This document shows positions 1 through 6,228 of a DNA stretch of 10,560 nt, one piece after another. Each line of letters begins with the position of its first letter. Within the stretch, counting starts at the first letter, position 1. A program made the translations under genes and the position numbers. This DNA is from an uncultured Campylobacter sp. (lineage in GTDB: Bacteria; Campylobacterota; Campylobacteria; Campylobacterales; Campylobacteraceae), in NCBI GenBank assembly GCA_949294425.1, contig CASFHJ010000122.1:1-10560 (forward strand), in the 5' to 3' direction. The notes below the pieces were generated by a model. That model worked only from the letters and a program-made list of their open reading frames with translations, was not told the origin of the DNA and did not search any database.

Positions 1-495
1 TTAAAAGACGCTTCTTTATTTTTTGGCTCATTATTTATGGTGATTGGAGGCGGTCCGGGTGGAACCTCAGGCGGTATCAAAATAACAACAGTAGCTGTGC
101 TTTTAATATATACTTACTGGGTTATAAAAAATGCAAGATCAATACATATATTTAACTATGAAATAACAGATGAAACCATAAAAAAAGCCTTTGTTATAAC
201 GGTTGGTTCTATAACTTATGTTATTATCTGCGTAATTATAATAAGTCTTTTAGAACCTGAGCATCGCTTCATAAATATATTATTTGAAGTAAGCTCAGCC
301 TTTGCGACGGTTGGGGTTTCCGTAGGAGATGGAAAAACACTATCTCTTTGTGCCTTATTTAACGATGAAAGCAAGTTGATAATAACTTTACTAATGATAA
401 CAGGTAGAATAGGAATTTTTGCCTTTTTAATGTCCATTTTTACACAGGAAAAAGAAAAATTCCTAAAATACCCGCAAGGAAAGGTGTATTTATGA
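1..495 (+). CDS. ktrB: Potassium uptake channel subunit KtrB, 3' part (5' end outside window)
   Basis: Membrane-embedded, ion-conducting subunit of a Ktr/Trk-type K+ uptake system. The frame is open from base 1, so this is the C-terminal 164 residues of a longer protein; the first ATG, at 37, is internal. Residues about 15–28 carry the glycine-rich GGGPGGTSGGIK stretch typical of the KtrB/TrkH superfamily, associated with the third repeat and its gating loop. Further on, FATVGVSVG near residues 101–109 matches the fourth pore loop, whose TVG(V/L)S segment lines the selectivity filter. Hydrophobic helices lie between these motifs and after them, and the protein ends in a short charged tail. 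Its stop overlaps the ktrA start as ATGA (492–495), so the channel and its regulator are probably translationally coupled. The family assignment is secure; KtrB rather than TrkH is inferred from the adjacent single-RCK KtrA. Confidence 0.93.
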   Translation, partial: LKDASLFFGSLFMVIGGGPGGTSGGIKITTVAVLLIYTYWVIKNARSIHIFNYEITDETIKKAFVITVGSITYVIICVIIISLLEPEHRFINILFEVSSAFATVGVSVGDGKTLSLCALFNDESKLIITLLMITGRIGIFAFLMSIFTQEKEKFLKYPQGKVYL

Positions 496-1145
496 AAAAT
501 AACACAAGCTATGGAATAATAGGGCTTGGAAAATTTGGATCAGTCCTAGCAAATGAGCTTATAAATGGAGGAGAAAATGTAATAATAGCTGATATAGACG
601 AAAATAATCTTAAGCCCTTACAAGATAAGGTAAATTACGCTTATATACTTGATTCTTCCAATAGATCAGCCTTAAAAGAAGCCGGATTTCAAGATCTTGA
701 TATAGTAATAGTTAGCATAGGTGAAAACATAGAAAAAAGTATACTAACACTAATGGCATTAAAAGAAATAGGCGTAGAAACGGTGATAACAAAGGCTACA
801 TCGCAAGTGCATGGACAAATTCTATCAAAGCTTGGCTCATCTAAGGTCATTTATCCAGAAAAAGAAAGTGCAGTAAGACTTGCTAGAGAATTTTTATCTC
901 ATAGCAAATTTGAAGTGATTGACCTATCTGCAAACACCATAAGAGCTGTGAAAATTCTAATAGATGATACCCTTGTAGGATATAGCTTAAAGCAATTAGC
1001 CCAAAATATGAAACTTCTTGCTTATAAAAAGGGAACTGATGAGTGGATAATGTTTCCAGAGCTAGAAACAACACTTGTAGATGTGGGAGATAATGTAATC
1101 CTAGTTGGAACAATAAAGGATCTTGAAAGCTTTTCTCTAGCCTAA
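492..1145 (+). CDS. ktrA: Ktr potassium uptake regulatory subunit KtrA (RCK domain protein)
   Basis: Cytoplasmic nucleotide-binding subunit that gates the KtrB K+ channel. The protein is 217 residues, the usual size for KtrA (one RCK unit, against two in TrkA). The N-terminal Rossmann fold has the dinucleotide-binding motif GLGKFG at residues 11–16, and strand 2 ends in acidic residues at D34 and D36, as in NAD/ATP-binding RCK_N domains. Residues from about 140 to the end fit the RCK_C (TrkA_C) domain. The ATG at 492 overlaps the ktrB stop and is preceded by a strong Shine–Dalgarno stretch, AAGGAAAGG, at 476–484. The gene ends 4 bases before ctsE, with no terminator or promoter evident between them. 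In related systems the ligand is ATP/ADP or NAD(H); which one acts here cannot be read from the sequence. Confidence 0.93.
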   Translation: MKNNTSYGIIGLGKFGSVLANELINGGENVIIADIDENNLKPLQDKVNYAYILDSSNRSALKEAGFQDLDIVIVSIGENIEKSILTLMALKEIGVETVITKATSQVHGQILSKLGSSKVIYPEKESAVRLAREFLSHSKFEVIDLSANTIRAVKILIDDTLVGYSLKQLAQNMKLLAYKKGTDEWIMFPELETTLVDVGDNVILVGTIKDLESFSLA

Positions 1146-1149
1146 AATT

Positions 1150-2787
1150 ATGCAAAAATTCTTAGAAAAAATATCAAATAAAATAAATGCTAAGCTAAGT
1201 AGTATAGAGGATTTAAAGGCTTTAAAAAATTTAGATCTTACATTATGTGAGCTATATGAGCAAAAAATAATATTACTTGATGAGATATGTGATTTTTTAT
1301 CTATGGAAGAAGAAATTTTTTTAAAAAAATTTGCCTCCTTTAAAAATTTAGACTTTGTGGATTTAAGCAAAGAGCAAATAAATACTAGCTTACTTGAAAA
1401 AATGCCTCCTTCTTTTTTAGATGGCAAAGAACTACTCTTTTTTAAAGAAGATAATGAAAGTATTTACATAAGCACTTGTAGTGCTTTTAATATAAGATTA
1501 CTAGATAGAATTTCTTCTATCTTTGATGATAAGAATGTAAAATTTTGCATATCTAGCAATAATGAAATTTTAAGGATCTTAGATAAATTTTGCCTAGAAA
1601 AAGAGATAAAAAATCTATGTAAAGAATTAAAACAGGAACTAAAAAGCAAGAGTGATAATGAACAAAGCGCTGTTTCAAAACTTTTTAGACTTATAGCTTC
1701 TGAGGCTATAAAAATAAATTCAAGCGATATACATTTTGAGATTAATGAAGAAGATGCTATCGTGAGATTTAGAGTAGATGGGCTAATGTTTACTTTTACA
1801 AGACTAGAAAAAGAAATACATGAGGCTTTAATTTTTTACATAAAAATTCTAGCTCATCTTAATGTGGCTGAAAAAAGAATATCTCAAGATGGTAGTTTTT
1901 CTATGGAAGTTAAAGGCTTAGAATATGATTTTCGCTTCTCATCTTTGCCTCTTATAAACGGAGAAAGCATAGTGCTTAGAATTCTAAAAAGAAAGGCTGA
2001 ATTTATAAGCCTAAAAGATCTTAACTTTGATGAAGAAAGACTTGAAAAATATAAACAAACAATAAAGCTTCCACACGGACTCATACTACTTACAGGACCA
2101 ACAGGCAGCGGTAAAAGCACGACCTTATACGCTTCCTTAAATGAAATAAAAAGTGAAAGTAAAAAAATAATATCAGCAGAAGATCCCATAGAATACAGAA
2201 TGGATATGGTTCAACAAATTTTACTAAATGAAAAGGCTGGGCTTGATTTCAACAATGCCTTAAGATCTATCTTAAGACAAGATCCTGATGTTATCATGAT
2301 AGGAGAAATTAGAGATGAACAAAGCCTTGATATAGCTTTAAAAGCCTCTATGACCGGGCATTTAGTCTTTTCTACCTTGCATCCAAATGACTCAATTTCT
2401 GCTATTTTTAGAATGCTTGATATGAAGGCAAAGCCTTATTTAATATCTTGTGCACTTAGTGCTGTGATAGCACAAAGGCTGCTTAGAAAACTCTGCCCTT
2501 ATTGCAAGAAAATATCTAAGAAAAAAATAGATAATCTTAATAGAAACATTTTTGAAGCTGGATCTTGTAGAAAGTGTAATTATAAGGGGTATTTAGGCAG
2601 GGAATTAGTAAGCGAGTTTTTATTTATAGATGAAGAGTTTGCGGAGCTTATAAGAAAGTCTGCTTCTAGAGCAGAACTCATGAGTAAGGCTAGAGAAAAG
2701 GGCTTTGAAACTATGTTTGAAAATGCTTTAAAAAAGATTAATTTAGGTATAAGCAGCGTAGATGAAATGCACAGGGTCTTGGTTTGA
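1150..2787 (+). CDS. ctsE: Type II secretion / competence ATPase CtsE (GspE/PilB family)
   Basis: Cytoplasmic hexameric ATPase of the GspE/PulE family. In Campylobacter the homologue CtsE is required for natural transformation, where it is thought to power the DNA-uptake apparatus. All core motifs are present: Walker A GPTGSGKST at 316–324, Asp box AEDPIEYR near 343–350, Walker B with RQDPDVIMIGEIRDE at 376–390, His box TGHLVFSTLH at 402–411, and a zinc-binding tetracysteine made of C449/C452 and C473/C476. The N2-like region with SSDIHFE lies at 191–197. The first 160 or so residues are Lys/Leu-rich with no motif I recognise. The ATG at 1150 is the only upstream choice, because an in-frame TAG lies at 1138–1140; its Shine–Dalgarno is poor. 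The 4-base gap after ktrA suggests cotranscription. The 545-residue length is slightly longer than I recall for the C. jejuni protein. Confidence 0.93.
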   Translation: MQKFLEKISNKINAKLSSIEDLKALKNLDLTLCELYEQKIILLDEICDFLSMEEEIFLKKFASFKNLDFVDLSKEQINTSLLEKMPPSFLDGKELLFFKEDNESIYISTCSAFNIRLLDRISSIFDDKNVKFCISSNNEILRILDKFCLEKEIKNLCKELKQELKSKSDNEQSAVSKLFRLIASEAIKINSSDIHFEINEEDAIVRFRVDGLMFTFTRLEKEIHEALIFYIKILAHLNVAEKRISQDGSFSMEVKGLEYDFRFSSLPLINGESIVLRILKRKAEFISLKDLNFDEERLEKYKQTIKLPHGLILLTGPTGSGKSTTLYASLNEIKSESKKIISAEDPIEYRMDMVQQILLNEKAGLDFNNALRSILRQDPDVIMIGEIRDEQSLDIALKASMTGHLVFSTLHPNDSISAIFRMLDMKAKPYLISCALSAVIAQRLLRKLCPYCKKISKKKIDNLNRNIFEAGSCRKCNYKGYLGRELVSEFLFIDEEFAELIRKSASRAELMSKAREKGFETMFENALKKINLGISSVDEMHRVLV

Positions 2788-3962
2788 AATATAAGCTTAA
2801 AAGCAAAGATAATAAAGAACTCATAATAAGGGCAAAAAATAAATTTCAAGCCCAAAAAATAGCTATAAATAAGGGCTTAAAACTAGAAAGTATAGAAGAG
2901 CTTTCTACTAACTTTTTTAAAAAAAAGATAAAAGACTCAAATTTAGCAATGCTTTATAAAGAATTATCCATACTCCTAGAAGCAAATATAAGTTTGCAAG
3001 AAGCCATAAATGAGCTACAAAAATCCTCGAAAAAAGAGACAAAAGCATTTTTACAAACAATATCAAGGCTTTTAAATAGCGGTCAAAATTTAAAATCAGC
3101 CTTTGAAAATAGTTCGTTTTATTTTAGCAAAATAGAGCTTGTTCTGTTAGAATTAACAAGCCACGGCGCAGAGCTTAGCAAAATTTTTGCTAGATTATAC
3201 GAGTTAAAAGAAAAAAGACTGCAAAATTTAAAAAAATTAAGAAAGGCTTTAGCTTATCCTTCCTTTGTTTTGCTTTCTTTAATATCTGCTTTTTGTGCTA
3301 TTGTCCTTCTTATACTTCCACAATTTGATAATTTATTTAAAGAATTTAATGTAGATTTGCCCTTTATAACTACAGCTTTTTTATCTTTTTATAGCTTTTT
3401 AAATGATTTTTATTTATATATTATTTTAGCATTTGTAATTTTTATATTTAGCTTTTTATGGCTTTATAAAAATAATGAAAAATTTTCTTATACTATAGAT
3501 CTAATGATAAGCAAAACGCCCATATTATCAAGCCTGATTTTGTATTCTCAAAGCGCTCAATTTTTCTTTAGCTTATCTATTTTAAGTGAGGTAAATGTAG
3601 TGGCACTAAAGGCTATAAAACTAGCAAGCACAAATTTCAAAAATAAATTTTTCAAACAAAAAATAACAGAGGTAGAAAAACTAATAGAACAAGGCTTAAG
3701 CCTAGAATTAGCCTTTAGTGAGGTAAAGCTTTTTGATTCTATTATCATAAGTATGCTAAATACGGCTATGAAAAGTGCTAAATTAGACGAGATATATAAA
3801 AATATAACAAAATACTACGAGCTTAAGCTAGATGACAAACTAAGCTTTATGTTAAGTTTAATAGAACCTCTTATGACCTTTATAGTCGCACTTGGTGTCT
3901 TGTTTTTAGCCTTAGGTATATTTTTGCCTATGTGGGAGCTTAACACTATAAACGAATTTTAA
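2784..3962 (+). CDS. ctsF: Type II secretion / competence inner-membrane protein CtsF (GspF/PilC family)
   Basis: Polytopic inner-membrane platform protein of the GspF family, the expected partner of the CtsE ATPase in the transformation machinery. It has 392 residues, a normal length for GspF. It shows two T2SSF-type helical domains, roughly 56–180 and 255–384. Each opens with the family pattern (LYKELSILLEANISLQEA near 57–74; FFSLSILSEVNVVALKAI near 261–278). Predicted membrane segments are about 159–180, 208–228 and 360–384. The start is TTG (2784–2786) and overlaps the ctsE stop as TTGA; an AGG at 2773–2775 lies 8 bases upstream. ctsE and ctsF are therefore probably translationally coupled. 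The reading frame is intact. The gene ends by overlapping the cheR stop on the other strand. Confidence 0.92.
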   Translation: MKYKLKSKDNKELIIRAKNKFQAQKIAINKGLKLESIEELSTNFFKKKIKDSNLAMLYKELSILLEANISLQEAINELQKSSKKETKAFLQTISRLLNSGQNLKSAFENSSFYFSKIELVLLELTSHGAELSKIFARLYELKEKRLQNLKKLRKALAYPSFVLLSLISAFCAIVLLILPQFDNLFKEFNVDLPFITTAFLSFYSFLNDFYLYIILAFVIFIFSFLWLYKNNEKFSYTIDLMISKTPILSSLILYSQSAQFFFSLSILSEVNVVALKAIKLASTNFKNKFFKQKITEVEKLIEQGLSLELAFSEVKLFDSIIISMLNTAMKSAKLDEIYKNITKYYELKLDDKLSFMLSLIEPLMTFIVALGVLFLALGIFLPMWELNTINEF

Positions 3963-4750
3963 GCCTTAACATAATAAGTGCACCCCCTTGGGACAAAAAC
4001 CTTAGTCCAGTACTGCGTCTCAGGCATTATGTCAGCATTTCCTACATAAAGCCTACAGCCGTTATTTGCGACCTTATAAAGAAGCTCTACAAATTTTAAT
4101 CTAGACTCATAATCAAAATATATCATCATATTTCTAGAAAGGATCACATCAAATTTGCCAAGCTCTAAAAATTTCTTATCAAAGACATTGCAAAGCTCAA
4201 ACCTGCATCTACAAAGGAGTTCTTTTTTTATTTTGTAAGAATCATCTTGCTTTGTGAAATATCTATTTTTCTCACTCTCTGCTAGACGCTGCAAGGATCT
4301 GCCTTGATAAAGTGCTTCTTTAGCCTTTTGTATGGCTTTGCTATTTATATCTATACCAACTATACTTAAATTTTCTTTTGCAAAATTTAAAACCGCAAGC
4401 AAGGCTAAAGAATACACCTCTTCTCCACTAGAGCAAGGCGCACAAAGCACAGAAACACTTCTATCTAGGGATTTTAAATGATATAAAGCCTCTTTAAGTT
4501 GGGATAATTCTCTGTAAAAATAAGTCTCATTAACAGTTACAAAGTCTATCACTTCCTGTTTTAATTTCCTATCATATACCAAACGTGTTAAAAATTCCTT
4601 AAAGCTAGAAAAGCCACTAAGTCCTTTTAAAAAGCTTCTAAGTTTTACAGCTAAAGCACTCTTTTTTTCGCTTAAATCATTGCCTGTGTATTCATTTACA
4701 ATCTTTATAAATGCTTGCAATTCCTCTTCATTAAAATCTAAATCCTGCAT
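3959..4750 (-). CDS. cheR: Chemotaxis protein methyltransferase CheR
   Basis: Transfers methyl groups from S-adenosylmethionine to glutamates of chemoreceptors, opposing CheB during adaptation. From the ATG at 4750 the protein has 263 residues. An N-terminal helical domain is followed by NETYFYRE (74–81), the typical CheR N[E]T.F.R motif. The SAM-binding motif I region is CAPCSSGEEVYSLA (103–116), the motif II acid lies in VGIDIN (131–136), and SRNMMIYFD (205–213) corresponds to the usual CRN.(L/M)IYF. The frame extends upstream to a TTG at 4783 that overlaps cheB. I chose the ATG because GAAAGG sits 6 bases upstream of it, and because 263 residues is close to the length I recall for the C. 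jejuni protein. It follows cheB by 10 bases. No C-terminal receptor-pentapeptide or TPR extension is present. Confidence 0.93.
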   Translation of the reverse strand: MQDLDFNEEELQAFIKIVNEYTGNDLSEKKSALAVKLRSFLKGLSGFSSFKEFLTRLVYDRKLKQEVIDFVTVNETYFYRELSQLKEALYHLKSLDRSVSVLCAPCSSGEEVYSLALLAVLNFAKENLSIVGIDINSKAIQKAKEALYQGRSLQRLAESEKNRYFTKQDDSYKIKKELLCRCRFELCNVFDKKFLELGKFDVILSRNMMIYFDYESRLKFVELLYKVANNGCRLYVGNADIMPETQYWTKVFVPRGCTYYVKA

Positions 4751-4756
4751 ATAAAA

Positions 4757-4762
4757 CCTTTC
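4757..4762 (-). promoter_or_regulatory. Ribosome binding site deciding the cheR start
   Basis: On the minus strand GAAAGG is followed by a 6-base spacer (TTTTAT) and the ATG at 4750–4748. The G and A at its 5' end belong to the cheB TGA stop (4763–4761), so ribosomes finishing cheB are positioned to reinitiate on cheR. I see no comparable signal before the alternative TTG at 4783. Confidence 0.7.
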
Positions 4763-5324
4763 ATTCTTGTAAATTTGTTGCAAATTTTATAATCTCATTT
4801 TTTATGCTAAACAAACTTATTTGCTCTAGCTTTGGATTTATCTCCTTAGCTCTTTTTGGCATACCATAAACAACGCTATCTTCTTCATTTTCGCAAAGGC
4901 ATCTAACCCCTGTTTTATACAAATCAAACAAACCCTGCGCACCATCATCTCCCATACCCGTTAAAAGTATAGCTATTACTTCATTTGTCTTAGCCACATT
5001 AACAGCTGAAGAAAATAATAAATTTACATTTGGATTAAATATTGTGTTTTCATCACTGTAATGCAAACTTATATTTATAGAACCTTGCAAAATAGCATTT
5101 TGCGGCAGGATATAAATTTTACCAAGTTCTAATTTTTCCTTATCAGAAGCTAATAGCACCTCACTTTTAGCCTCTTGATTAAACTGCCTTACAAAGGAAG
5201 GGATAAAAGAATGACTCATGTGTTGAGCTATAACAACACAAGAATTTTCTATCATCAAATCTTTTAAAAGAAATTTAAGTTGATTTGGTCCCCCAGTTGA
5301 AGAGCCTATAAGTATTATCTTCAT
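4761..5324 (-). CDS. cheB: Receptor methylesterase CheB, catalytic domain only
   Basis: Hydrolyses glutamate methyl esters on chemoreceptors (and, in characterised CheB proteins, deamidates glutamines), opposing CheR. At 187 residues it consists only of the methylesterase domain; the N-terminal response-regulator domain of enterobacterial CheB, with its phosphoacceptor Asp, is absent. The catalytic triad is visible: Ser9 in GSSTGG (7–12), His35 in AQHMSHSF (33–40) and Asp127 in TGMGDDGAQG (122–131). The ATG at 5324 has AGAGG about 10 bases upstream and no longer in-frame alternative, so the short form is genuine. Receiver-less CheB is known in C. jejuni; here it is cotranscribed with cheR. 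Because it has no receiver, it cannot be activated by CheA phosphotransfer in the classical way. Confidence 0.94.
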   Translation of the reverse strand: MKIILIGSSTGGPNQLKFLLKDLMIENSCVVIAQHMSHSFIPSFVRQFNQEAKSEVLLASDKEKLELGKIYILPQNAILQGSINISLHYSDENTIFNPNVNLLFSSAVNVAKTNEVIAILLTGMGDDGAQGLFDLYKTGVRCLCENEEDSVVYGMPKRAKEINPKLEQISLFSIKNEIIKFATNLQE

Positions 5325-5360
5325 CTATATTTAACCTCTATCTTAATCTTAACTAAGCTA

Positions 5361-5370
5361 ATTTTATCAT
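5361..5370 (-). promoter_or_regulatory. Probable promoter -10 region for cheB–cheR
   Basis: Reading leftward, ATGATAAAAT lies about 37 bases before the cheB ATG and fits a relaxed Campylobacter sigma-70 extended -10. It is the only good candidate in the 136-bp gap on this strand. The same 10 bases recur as the candidate -10 for rpiB on the opposite strand. The transcription start is inferred, not observed. Confidence 0.45.
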
Positions 5371-5425
5371 TTATTTAGCAAAAAACAAAGATTGCAAAAC
5401 AAGTTTTACTATTTTTATACTTTAG

Positions 5426-5436
5426 TATGATAAAAT
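5426..5436 (+). promoter_or_regulatory. Probable promoter -10 region for the rpiB–ychF operon
   Basis: TATGATAAAAT lies 24 bases before the rpiB ATG and is preceded by T-rich sequence (TTTTTATACTTTAG, 5412–5425), as is common for Campylobacter sigma-70 promoters, which lack a strong -35. The likely transcript would start around 5442 and has AAGAGGG (5451–5457) as ribosome binding site just before the ATG at 5461. Confidence 0.5.
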
Positions 5437-5460
5437 ACAGCTTTACTTAAAAGAGGGTTA

Positions 5461-5895
5461 ATGTTAAGAGATAAAATTTACATAGCAAGTGATCATGCTG
5501 GATACGAACTAAAAGAAAAACTTTGTTCTTTTTTTAAAGAGAAATTTTTAAGTTTTGAAGATCTTGGTACGCATGATGAAACAAGCTGTGATTATCCTGA
5601 TTATGCTCATATCTTAGCCTCAAAAATAGATGAAAAAAGCTTTGGAATTTTAATATGTGGCTCTGGAATAGGAGTAAGCATAAGTGCAAATAGACATAAA
5701 AATATAAGATGTGCCTTATGCACTGAAAGCTTTAGTGCTAAACTTGCCCGAAAGCACAATGATGCTAATGTCTTAGCACTTGGAGCTAGGATACTAGCTC
5801 TAGACTTAGCAAAGGATATTGTTTTAAGCTTTATAAATACAGACTTTGATGGCGGAAGACACGAAGAAAGAATCAAAAAAATAGAGGTAGAATAG
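5461..5895 (+). CDS. rpiB: Ribose-5-phosphate isomerase B
   Basis: Interconverts ribose 5-phosphate and ribulose 5-phosphate in the cytoplasmic non-oxidative pentose phosphate pathway. At 144 residues it has the standard RpiB/LacAB length. Key residues are in place: Asp11 and His12 in ASDHAGYELK (9–18), the catalytic Cys66 in ICGSGIGVS (65–73), the phosphate-contacting NRHKNIR segment (77–83), and His99 in RKHNDANVLALG (97–108). Cys66 and His99 argue for RpiB rather than a LacA-type galactose-6-phosphate isomerase subunit. The ATG at 5461 follows AAGAGGG closely. It is the first gene of a tight operon: the next ATG follows its TAG stop with no gap (5896). Ribose 5-phosphate feeds the PRPP used by the downstream apt product, which may explain the grouping. 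Confidence 0.95.
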   Translation: MLRDKIYIASDHAGYELKEKLCSFFKEKFLSFEDLGTHDETSCDYPDYAHILASKIDEKSFGILICGSGIGVSISANRHKNIRCALCTESFSAKLARKHNDANVLALGARILALDLAKDIVLSFINTDFDGGRHEERIKKIEVE

Positions 5896-6114
5896 ATGTT
5901 TGGCAGTTGGCTTGTTTTAACCACTTTGATTTGTCTTTGTCTTTACCTAGTTGTTATGCTTTTTTACTACAAAACACTTCTAAATAAAGAAAGAATTTCA
6001 AAAGATTTCATTAAAAATAATTTAGATGATACAGAGGTTATCATAAGAAAGCTTCAAGTTCAGCTTCAAAGAAGCCTTGGAAATATAGATATTTTAACAG
6101 ATGAGGTAAGTTAG
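5896..6114 (+). CDS. Small membrane-anchored coiled-coil protein, shortened by an in-frame TAG
   Basis: I recognise this only by position, as the counterpart of the small putative membrane protein Cj0926 of C. jejuni; no function is known to me. The 72 residues as read consist of one N-terminal transmembrane helix (about 5–27, with no signal peptidase site evident) and a charged helical segment. Its ATG directly abuts the rpiB TAG, so translation is probably coupled. The TAG at 6112–6114 is followed in the same frame by 37 further sense codons, up to a TGA that overlaps the apt start. The original protein was therefore almost certainly about 110 residues, with the cytoplasmic coiled coil as its C-terminal half. 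Either this allele is truncated or the TAG is a sequencing error. Confidence 0.75.
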   Translation: MFGSWLVLTTLICLCLYLVVMLFYYKTLLNKERISKDFIKNNLDDTEVIIRKLQVQLQRSLGNIDILTDEVS

Positions 6115-6228
6115 ATAAAAAACGACTTAACCTCTCTAAGAACTAGAAATTCTCAATACCGTTTGGAAATTGATAAATTAAGAAGAAAGATAAAAGAATT
6201 AGAAGCTAAGATAGAGGCATTGTTATGA
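6115..6228 (+). pseudogene. C-terminal remnant of the small membrane coiled-coil gene, beyond the TAG
   Basis: In frame with the preceding gene, these bases encode 37 residues (beginning IKNDLTSLR, ending KIEALL) and stop at TGA 6226–6228. Hydrophobic residues Ile/Leu alternate 3-4-3-4-3 across the last 20 positions, a clean coiled-coil heptad pattern, with Lys/Arg/Glu between. No ATG lies within the segment; a TTG at 6163 has no ribosome binding site, so independent translation is unlikely. The intact heptads and the ATGA overlap with apt show that it was recently, or still is, part of one 110-codon gene with 5896–6114. Confidence 0.7.

Noticed and set aside
883..2189. Several open frames of 60–100 codons on the minus strand across ktrA and ctsE.
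   Set aside because: They lie entirely opposite well-supported genes, have no ribosome binding sites or recognisable domains, and have the Leu/Ser/Phe-rich composition expected of antisense translations.
5607..5924. A 105-codon minus-strand frame opposite rpiB.
   Set aside because: It is antisense to a gene with all catalytic residues conserved and shows no motif; it is a shadow frame.
6112..6114. The TAG as a programmed recoding site (pyrrolysine or regulated read-through).
   Set aside because: No stem-loop or read-through context is evident after the codon, Campylobacter is not known to use pyrrolysine, and rpiB in the same operon ends with an ordinary TAG stop. A mutation or sequence error is simpler.
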